A stretch of 64,000 nt of DNA, taken from Arsukibacterium sp. GTDB taxonomy: Bacteria > Pseudomonadota > Gammaproteobacteria > Enterobacterales > Alteromonadaceae. Below the pieces are notes generated by a model. That model was not told the DNA's origin. It worked only from the letters and a program-made list of their open reading frames with translations, and did not search any database. The position numbers were made by a program, and so were the translations under genes. This document shows positions 57,379 through 64,000 of the stretch, in pieces. The stretch's first letter is position 1, and each line of letters opens with the position of its first letter. Location of the stretch: assembly GCF_018402695.1 (NCBI RefSeq), contig NZ_JAGYIM010000022.1, positions 39,048 to 103,047 on the forward strand, read 5' to 3'.

Positions 57379-59987
57379 CAGGCTTCCTTCGCATCCCGGC
57401 TAAGTTGGTAGAGTAAATCCAGCGCCTGACGGGCGCTGAGCTCGTCCGGGTTGATGGCAGCCAGCTGCTGCAGCAACGGGTGTGCAGCCGGCATTAACGG
57501 CAGCTGTTGCTGCAATTCTGCCGCGGCCTGACGTTGCGTGGTAGCAGGCGTGCTGGCGGTGTTCAACTGGGCCCGGCCTTGTTGCTCTAACTGGCTGAGT
57601 TTTTGTTTGGCCTGACTAATCACGGCTTTAGGCACCCCAGCCAGCTGGGCAACCTGCAAACCAAAGCTTTTGCTGGCTGCACCGTCCTGCACATGGTGCA
57701 TAAACACGATGTCATCGCCATGTTCAACCGCATCTAAGTGGACATTAACGACACCATCCAGCGTATTGGCCAGTTCGGTTAGCTCAAAATAATGGGTGGC
57801 AAATAAGGTCAGGGCTTTAATCCGGGTGGCCAGGTAGTCGGCGCAGGCCCAGGCCAGGCTTAAACCATCATAGGTGCTGGTACCTCGGCCAATTTCATCC
57901 ATCAGCACCAGGCTGTGTTCAGTGGCGTGGTGTAAAATGGTCGCAGTTTCGCTCATTTCCACCATAAAGGTGGAGCGGCCTGAGGCTAAATCGTCTGAGG
58001 CGCCAATCCGGGTGAAAATGCGGTCAATCGGGCCCAGTGTCGCGCTAGCGGCCGGCACAAAGCAGCCAATATAGGCCATCAATGTAATTAACGCCGTCTG
58101 GCGCATATAGGTTGATTTACCGCCCATATTCGGCCCGGTAACCATTAACATCCGCCGACTGGCGCTAAGGCTCAGCGGGTTGGCAATAAAAGGTTCGCTC
58201 AGCACCTGTTCGACTACCGGATGGCGGGCCTGCTCCAGTTCAATACCCGGCTTGGCGCAAAGCACCGGCCGGCAATAATTCAGGCTCACCGCCCGCTCTG
58301 CAAAGGTGCAAAGCACATCCAGTTCGGCCAGCGCCTGGGCCAGTTGCTGTAACTGACTTAAATAAGGGCTTACCCGCTCAAATAATTGCTCGTATAACTG
58401 TTTTTCCAGCGCCAGCGCCTGACTTTGACTGCCCAGCACCTTGTCTTCGTATTCCTTTAATTCCGGAATAATATAGCGTTCGTTATTTTTTAAGGTCTGG
58501 CGCCGAACATATTCCGGCGGTACTTTGGTGTCCGCGCTGCGGCCGGTTTCAATGTAGTAGCCGTGCACCCGGTTAAAGCCAACTTTTAACGAGGCGATAC
58601 CGGTTCGCTCGCGTTCGCGCAGCTCAAGCTGCTGTAAATAATCGGTGGCGCCGGTGGCCAGCGCCCGCCAATGATCCAGCTCGCTGTTATAACCGTCGGC
58701 AATGACCCCGCCATCGCGGATTAACACCGGCGGTGCCTCAACAATCGCCTCAGTTAGCAATTGCTGCAGTTCGGGCAGCGGCTGACTGTTGCGGCCAAGT
58801 TGTTGCAACAAGCTGGTAGTGGCAAAGCTTAAACTCTGTTGTAATGCCGGTAATTGCGCCAACGCCTGGCGTAACCTGGCAAAATCACGCGGCCGGGCAC
58901 TGCGCAGGGCCAGCCGGGCGATAACCCGTTCAATATCGCCAATCTGCTTTAGTGCCGGCTGTAAACTTTCGACGTCGTCTGTCAGCTCATTAACGGTATC
59001 AAGCCTGGCCTTAACATCGTGCTGGTTGCGCAGCGGTGCGTGGATCCAGCGCTTTAATAAGCGGGAGCCCATTGCTGTCTGGTTGCAATCGAGCACCGAG
59101 GCCAGGGTGTTTTCATAGCCACCACTAAGGTTTTGGGTTAGCTCTAAATTGCGGCGGGTGGCGGCATCCAGTACGATATAGTCTTCGGCCCGTTCCAGCG
59201 CGATGGCGCGGATATGCGGCAGGCTGGCGCGTTGGGTATCTTTAACATATTGCATCAGACAGCCGGCGGCCATTAAGGCTACCGGCGCCTCGTCGACGCC
59301 AAAACTGATTAAATCCTTGGTGCCGAATTGCTGGCAGAGCAAGCGCTTCGCGGTGGCCAGTTCAAATTCCCACTCTGGCCTGCGCCGGGCTCCTTTGCGC
59401 TGCTGGCATAACTCCGGCTGGCTGAACAGCTCCGGATAAAGTATTTCGGCCGGGTTAAGCCGTTGCAACAACGCCGCCAGGTCGCTGCTATTGGCTACCT
59501 GATTAATTAAAAAACGGCCGGCACTTAAATCCAGCTGGGCCAAACCAAACTGGCCGCGTTGCTCACAGATGGCACAGAGCAAATTGTCCTGCCGCTCGTT
59601 TAGCAGCGCTTCATCGGTTACCGTACCGGGGGTAACAATTCGCACCACTTTGCGTTCAACCGGGCCTTTACTGGTAGCCGGGTCACCAATTTGTTCGCAA
59701 ATGGCTGCCGACTCACCCAGTTGGACTAACCTGGCCAGATAGCCTTCAACGGCATGGTAGGGCACGCCGGCCATCGGAATTGGCTGACCGGCACTCTGGC
59801 CTCGTTTGGTCAGCGAAATATCCAAAAGTGCCGCGGCTTTTTTGGCGTCATCAAAAAATAACTCGTAAAAGTCGCCCATCCGGTAAAACAGCAGAATGTC
59901 GGGGTGCTCACTTTTTAATCCCAGATACTGTTGCATCATCGGGGTGTGACTGCTTAGGGCTTGCTCCGGTTTCTGGTCTGACGGCAT
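57378..59987 (-). CDS. mutS: DNA mismatch repair protein MutS
   Basis: 869 residues (E. coli 853). Mismatch-binding motif [15 protein letters not shown] near residue 35 (Phe-x-Glu), Walker [15 protein letters not shown], Walker [16 protein letters not shown], and [13 protein letters not shown]. The C-terminal [12 protein letters not shown] tail is slightly longer. Divergent from pncC-recA, as in many gammaproteobacteria. Confidence 0.97.
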   Translation of the reverse strand: MPSDQKPEQALSSHTPMMQQYLGLKSEHPDILLFYRMGDFYELFFDDAKKAAALLDISLTKRGQSAGQPIPMAGVPYHAVEGYLARLVQLGESAAICEQIGDPATSKGPVERKVVRIVTPGTVTDEALLNERQDNLLCAICEQRGQFGLAQLDLSAGRFLINQVANSSDLAALLQRLNPAEILYPELFSQPELCQQRKGARRRPEWEFELATAKRLLCQQFGTKDLISFGVDEAPVALMAAGCLMQYVKDTQRASLPHIRAIALERAEDYIVLDAATRRNLELTQNLSGGYENTLASVLDCNQTAMGSRLLKRWIHAPLRNQHDVKARLDTVNELTDDVESLQPALKQIGDIERVIARLALRSARPRDFARLRQALAQLPALQQSLSFATTSLLQQLGRNSQPLPELQQLLTEAIVEAPPVLIRDGGVIADGYNSELDHWRALATGATDYLQQLELRERERTGIASLKVGFNRVHGYYIETGRSADTKVPPEYVRRQTLKNNERYIIPELKEYEDKVLGSQSQALALEKQLYEQLFERVSPYLSQLQQLAQALAELDVLCTFAERAVSLNYCRPVLCAKPGIELEQARHPVVEQVLSEPFIANPLSLSASRRMLMVTGPNMGGKSTYMRQTALITLMAYIGCFVPAASATLGPIDRIFTRIGASDDLASGRSTFMVEMSETATILHHATEHSLVLMDEIGRGTSTYDGLSLAWACADYLATRIKALTLFATHYFELTELANTLDGVVNVHLDAVEHGDDIVFMHHVQDGAASKSFGLQVAQLAGVPKAVISQAKQKLSQLEQQGRAQLNTASTPATTQRQAAAELQQQLPLMPAAHPLLQQLAAINPDELSARQALDLLYQLSRDAKEA

Positions 59988-60019
59988 AATGACACTCTGA
60001 ATTCCCTGTTGGATTGGCT

Positions 60020-60522
60020 ATGGTACCTGCAACCGATACTCAGCAACTGGCTGCAGAGCTGGGTGCGTTATTATCACGGAAAAATTGGTTCGTCACCACT
60101 GCTGAATCCTGCACCGGTGGCGGCATTGCTTACTATTTAACCGCTATTGCCGGCAGCTCTGCTTATGTTGATCGTAGTTTTGTTACCTACAGCAACAAAG
60201 CCAAGCAGCAGCTACTGGGCGTGCGTAGCGCCACTTTATTACAATTTGGCGCGGTAAGCGATGAAACGGTTAAAGAAATGGCTGCCGGGGCAGCGTTAGC
60301 GGCAAATGCTCAGCTGGCGATAGCGGTTTCAGGTATCGCCGGGCCCGGCGGTGGCTCGGCAGGCTGAAGCCAGTGGGCACTGTCTGGTTTAGTTTCTGGC
60401 TGAATGGCCAGCTTAGCAGCCAGCAGCAGTTTTTTGCCGGCGACCGCGAGCAGGTGCGTCAGCAGGCAATTGATTATGCGCTGGAGCACAGCATCTTATT
60501 ATTGACAGCCTTGCCAAACTAG
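60020..60522 (+). pseudogene. pncC: Nicotinamide-nucleotide amidase PncC (CinA C-terminal type), frameshifted
   Basis: Starts MVPATDTQQLAAEL and carries the catalytic VTTAESCTGGGIAYYLTAI and VSGIAGPGGGSA motifs. The frame breaks near 60361 (GGCTCGGCAG-GCTGAAG, one base apparently missing) and stops; one frame over continues LKPVGTVWFSFWLNG to a stop at 60522. PncC recycles NMN to NaMN. Positioned between mutS and recA as in E. coli (ygaD). Either a real mutation or a sequence error. Confidence 0.85.
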
Positions 60523-60542
60523 ACTACTGTACGAGCATACAG
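60502..60542 (+). promoter_or_regulatory. recA: recA promoter with LexA box
   Basis: -35 TTGACA (60502-60507), 17-bp spacer and -10 TACTGT (60525-60530), overlapped by the SOS box CTGTACGAGCATACAG (60527-60542, CTGT-N8-ACAG). The -35 lies inside the end of pncC. Confidence 0.85.
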
Positions 60543-60575
60543 TGTTTATGCAAGCCGAATTTTCTGGAGTGAACA

Positions 60576-61619
60576 ATGGACGACAATAAGCAAAAAGCCC
60601 TGGGCGCTGCCCTTACTCAAATTGAACGTCAGTTTGGTAAAGGCTCTATTATGCGCCTTGGTGACAGCACGGCATTGGATATTGCCTCAGTATCCACCGG
60701 CTCGCTGGGCCTGGATATTGCCCTTGGCATAGGCGGCTTGCCGTACGGCCGGATTGTTGAAATTTACGGACCTGAGTCATCAGGTAAAACGACGTTAACC
60801 CTGCAGGTAATTGCCGAAGCGCAAAAAGCCGGTAAAACCTGTGCCTTTATTGATGCAGAGCACGCCCTGGATCCGGTTTATGCCAAAAAGCTGGGCGTAA
60901 AAGTAGAAGACTTGCTGGTGTCTCAGCCAGATACCGGTGAGCAGGCGCTGGAAATTTGTGACAGGCTGGTGCGCTCTGCTGCAGTAGATGTCGTGGTAGT
61001 CGACTCAGTAGCGGCGTTAACGCCAAAAGCCGAAATTGAAGGCGACATGGGCGACAGCCAAATGGGCTTGCAAGCCCGGTTAATGTCTCAGGCACTGCGT
61101 AAGCTAACCGGTAATATTAAGCGTTCTAATACCTTGTGTATTTTTATCAACCAGATCCGGATGAAAATTGGTGTAATGTTTGGTAACCCCGAAACCACCA
61201 CCGGAGGTAATGCCCTGAAGTTCTATGCGTCAGTGCGGCTGGATATCCGCCGGATTGGCTCGGTAAAAGAAGGTGATGAAATTACCGGTAACGAAACCCG
61301 GGTAAAAGTGGTGAAAAATAAAGTGGCACCGCCGTTTAAACAGGCCGAATTTATTATTCAGTATGGTGCGGGTATCAACAAAAATGGTGAGCTGATCGAC
61401 CTTGGGGTTGCCCAGGGCCTGGTAGATAAATCGGGTGCCTGGTATGCCTATCAGGGTAATAAAATTGGCCAGGGTAAAGCCAATGCTATGAAGTTTCTGA
61501 CTGAGAACCCGGCGATAGCCGATGAAATTGAAAAGGAACTGCGTAGCCGCTTGTTACTGAAACCCGGTGAAAAAGTGATTGAAGAAGCTATTCCGGCAGA
61601 ATTCGAAGCTGATTTGTAA
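60576..61619 (+). CDS. recA: Recombinase RecA
   Basis: 347 residues. Walker [12 protein letters not shown] near 67, [15 protein letters not shown], the L2 loop region [20 protein letters not shown], acidic C-terminus ([12 protein letters not shown]). It drives homologous recombination and LexA self-cleavage. Own promoter with LexA box; SD TGGAG before ATG 60576. No recX follows within the window. Confidence 0.98.
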   Translation: MDDNKQKALGAALTQIERQFGKGSIMRLGDSTALDIASVSTGSLGLDIALGIGGLPYGRIVEIYGPESSGKTTLTLQVIAEAQKAGKTCAFIDAEHALDPVYAKKLGVKVEDLLVSQPDTGEQALEICDRLVRSAAVDVVVVDSVAALTPKAEIEGDMGDSQMGLQARLMSQALRKLTGNIKRSNTLCIFINQIRMKIGVMFGNPETTTGGNALKFYASVRLDIRRIGSVKEGDEITGNETRVKVVKNKVAPPFKQAEFIIQYGAGINKNGELIDLGVAQGLVDKSGAWYAYQGNKIGQGKANAMKFLTENPAIADEIEKELRSRLLLKPGEKVIEEAIPAEFEADL

Positions 61620-61633
61620 TACTTTTATACTAG

Positions 61634-61663
61634 AAAAAAGCCGGCGTTTTTGCCGGCTTTTTT
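61634..61663 (+). terminator. Terminator after recA
   Basis: AAAAAGCCGGC / GCCGGCTTTTTT with a 6-nt T-rich loop. Closes the recA transcript. Confidence 0.88.
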
Positions 61664-61947
61664 GCTTTTTTATAACCAGAAAAACCGCTGGATTTTGCTG
61701 GCCAGGATAGCGGAACCCTGATTTAAATCGTTGAGGCAGCAGGTAAACTTGAAATCGGCCAGCCAGTTGCTGTTTGTATAATCGCTAAGCGCCAAGCAGC
61801 ATGATGATTAACCGGCAAATTTTGTCTTGCCCTGCCGGATGGCCAGCGTTAATCTGGTAGCTCTGTTTTTTACTAAAAAACCTATTTTGTTAACATTCAC
61901 TTTATCAATAATGTTGTCATCGCCGTAGGTGGCCGGTACTGTTAATA
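61664..61947. other. Intergenic stretch between recA terminator and HzsA-like gene
   Basis: No gene, tRNA or repeat seen in this ~280-bp stretch; recX, common after recA, is absent here. AT-rich upstream of 61948, consistent with the promoter of the next gene. Confidence 0.5.
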
Positions 61948-64000
61948 ATGATTAAACATACGTTACTGTTGCTGGCCTGCTTACACTGTTTAATTGGTTG
62001 TAATGCCGATATCAGTGTCCAAGATGAACCAAACGACCCGGTTGCACAGGAATATCCACTGGCATTCGTCGCCAGGCCGTTACTGAACGAAGACGGTGAT
62101 CCCTACAAGCCTGAGCTGGCAGCACCTGAGCAGTTTAATCCGGGCGCGCAGCTTTTCCTCAAACAAAATGCGTTTGCTGAGTCGGCAGAACGTGAATTGC
62201 TGGCCGAAGTCTTTGCTGATGAGCCATACGACGTAAAAGATTTGGTGGTATCACCCGACGGCGATACCTTGTTGTTTGCGTTGCGGCCACCAGAATTGGC
62301 CGATGTGGCTGATGAATTACAACCCCGTTGGAGTATCTGGCGTTACAGTCGCAGCAGCGATACCGTTGCGCCAGCGTATTAGCAGATCCCTTGCTGGCTG
62401 AGCAGGGCCAGCTGATATAAGCCCAGGCTTTTTAGCCGATGGGCGTATCGTGTTCAGCTCCAGCCGCCAGCAATAAAGCCAGGCAGATCTTACTGGATGA
62501 ATTTAAACCACAATACAGTGGCTTCGCATGAAGATTTACAAGGTCCGGCGTTTAACTCTGCATGTAATGAATGCCGATGGCACCGACATTGAGCAAATAA
62601 GCTTTAACCCTGAGCCGCGATCTTTATCCTGTGCTGCTGGCGGATGGCCATATGTGATACAGTCGCTGGGACAGCCAGAGCGATCGTATTACGTTTAACT
62701 GGTATCAGATGCGGCCGGATGGCTCGGCTGAACCAGTTGCTCATACGGCTGGCACTCATCAAACCGGACCAGACAACTTTCCAGTATTATCAAGGTTTAC
62801 TAAACCACTAATTGTGGCTGGAATAACGGAGGTTATAACATTCATCACGCAAATGGCATAACGGTTTTTGAATAACAAACCACCACTACCCCAATTCTCA
62901 CGAATAACGCTGTGTGGCCCAGTGACAATGGGCAATGCGTTGTATCGGGAAGTATTGAATTTACCCACTCAGGCCCTCTGCTGCCGTGACGCGATATTCA
63001 TTCAGCCCGAAGGCCATTTGAACCACGTTGCAGAGCGCGTGCGTTGCAGGATCGCTCAGACATTTCAGACAAATGGTCTGTGCCGGTTGCTGGGGTCGAT
63101 GAGCAGGTAACCGGCTGTGAACTGGTTGAAACCTGCTGACTACTGCAAACGATTGTTTGGACATGGTTGTTTGAAACAGTCAGCAAACTCAGGTACACCG
63201 GTAAGCTGGAACAACTTTGGCGGATAATAACCAGACCTGTCAGTGATGACGTACACGAGGCGATGTTTTTTATGGCTAATCCGAGTGGTTCTAACGCTTC
63301 AAAAATCGTGAAATATTTTAGATATTCACAAGTGTTTACGACGTGGTGGCGAGGCGGTATTGCACTGGGCGATCGATCGATGCAAACCAGCGCGCGCAGC
63401 GCCAGTCCGTTAACTAATCGGTGCCGCGGCGTGACTATTCCACGGAAGGAGATGTACCCAATTGCTGGGGTACCGCAAGGTAATGCGGGAGTAGACAGTA
63501 CACCGGTCAACCTGACCCAGTTCAGTGCGGATTAAAGTACAAACCAACGTACCGCCGGCGCTGAGCTTACTGAATAGTGAAGGTCGGCAGTATCGCCAAC
63601 ATCAACAGTGGATAACCCTGGCCGCCGGCGAAACCCTTAGTTGCCAAAGCTGTCATGTACGAACAATACCCGTCCCATGGCCGGCAAAAATAGCGGTGGC
63701 GGCAATTAACCCCAGACGAAACTAACATCAGCCTGCTGCCAATGCAAACCGTTGCTACCACCAAACCTGCGGTGAAATAACAGCGCAAACCATGGCCAGC
63801 ACGCTAAATGAACAAACGCGGAAGTGCTGGATTTGGATTGTGGACGATCGGCGACTAAACCTGATCGCAAATTACAACAGTTCATCTGGCGACACCATTT
63901 CCAATTAAGCTCGGACCTACCGCCCAGTTGGCAAGCAGCTAATGAGTTGGTTGTTATCAAGAAATACATTCAGCCACTGGCAATTGGACCACTGTTTAGT
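61948..64000 (+). pseudogene. HzsA-like PD40/cytochrome-motif lipoprotein gene with many frameshifts
   Basis: Starts with a lipobox (CLIGC near residue 18) and an intact ~144-residue ORF to 62382 (DLVVSPDGDTLLFAL, RWSIWRYS). From there, recognisable family pieces alternate frame: ADPLLAEQGQLI, PGFLADGRIVFSSSRQQ, KARQILLDEFKPQYSGF, LHVMNADGTDIEQISFN, YSRWDSQSDRITFNWYQMRP, and near 63610 GETLSCQSCHV (a CxxCH haem site). The PD40-like repeats plus one C-type haem motif match proteins named HzsA-like (after hydrazine synthase alpha) widespread in gammaproteobacteria; hydrazine synthesis itself is not implied. The gene runs off the window. Confidence 0.65.

Noticed and set aside
61948-64000. HzsA similarity read as anammox hydrazine synthase
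   Set aside because: HzsA-like proteins of gammaproteobacteria are common; no hzsB/hzsC or anammox genes are near.

Overview
The window reads as chromosomal DNA of a gammaproteobacterium of the Alteromonadales/Chromatiaceae type; Rheinheimera, Arsukibacterium or Alishewanella are my best guesses from gene order and protein flavour, without a database check. Most of it is conserved housekeeping synteny shared with E. coli and Shewanella: nadB / rpoE-rseA-rseB-rseC, lepA-lepB-rnc-era-recO-pdxJ-acpS, barA / rlmD-relA-mazG, pyrG-eno, ftsB-ispD-ispF-truD-surE-pcm-nlpD-rpoS, and mutS / pncC-recA.

Layout. 1-708 is the 3' part of a metallo-beta-lactamase-fold hydrolase. 0.7-5.1 kb (minus strand) carries dbpA, a bactofilin overlapping an M23 envelope peptidase, a SlyD-type isomerase and ygfZ; sdhE and ygfX run the other way. 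5.9-10.5 kb is nadB and the sigma-E operon. 10.6-16.9 kb is the lepA to acpS block, in which pdxJ is frameshifted. 16.8-24.0 kb is barA opposite rlmD-relA-mazG.

24.1-41.6 kb is an accessory island between mazG and pyrG, which are usually neighbours. It holds a secreted multidomain endonuclease I, a YefM/YoeB toxin-antitoxin pair, and a chromosomal integron: intI on the minus strand with a LexA box, an attI region, then about 20 small ORFs, all on the plus strand, separated by 18 attC sites (28.05-37.11 kb). The integrase is split by a ~73-bp element made of three hairpins, so the array is probably frozen. Several distal attC sites have lost invariant bases. The cassettes carry no recognisable resistance genes; most encode small membrane proteins, lipoproteins or unknown soluble proteins, plus an ankyrin, a Sel1-repeat and a VOC-fold protein. 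After the array come a YihY/BrkB membrane protein, a DUF6194 protein, a small exported protein and a GAF-GGDEF-EAL protein.

41.9-61.6 kb returns to core genes: CTP synthase and enolase, cell division (ftsB), isoprenoid synthesis (ispD/ispF), tRNA modification (truD), stress survival (surE, pcm, nlpD, rpoS), a large M14 peptidase, a BenE transporter, mutS, a frameshifted pncC and SOS-regulated recA. The last 2 kb is one HzsA-like (PD40/cytochrome c motif) lipoprotein gene broken by very dense indels, more like sequence error than natural decay. RecA and the LexA box in front of intI tie the SOS response to the integron in principle, but the integrase is broken. No tRNA, rRNA, CRISPR array, IS element or prophage was seen.
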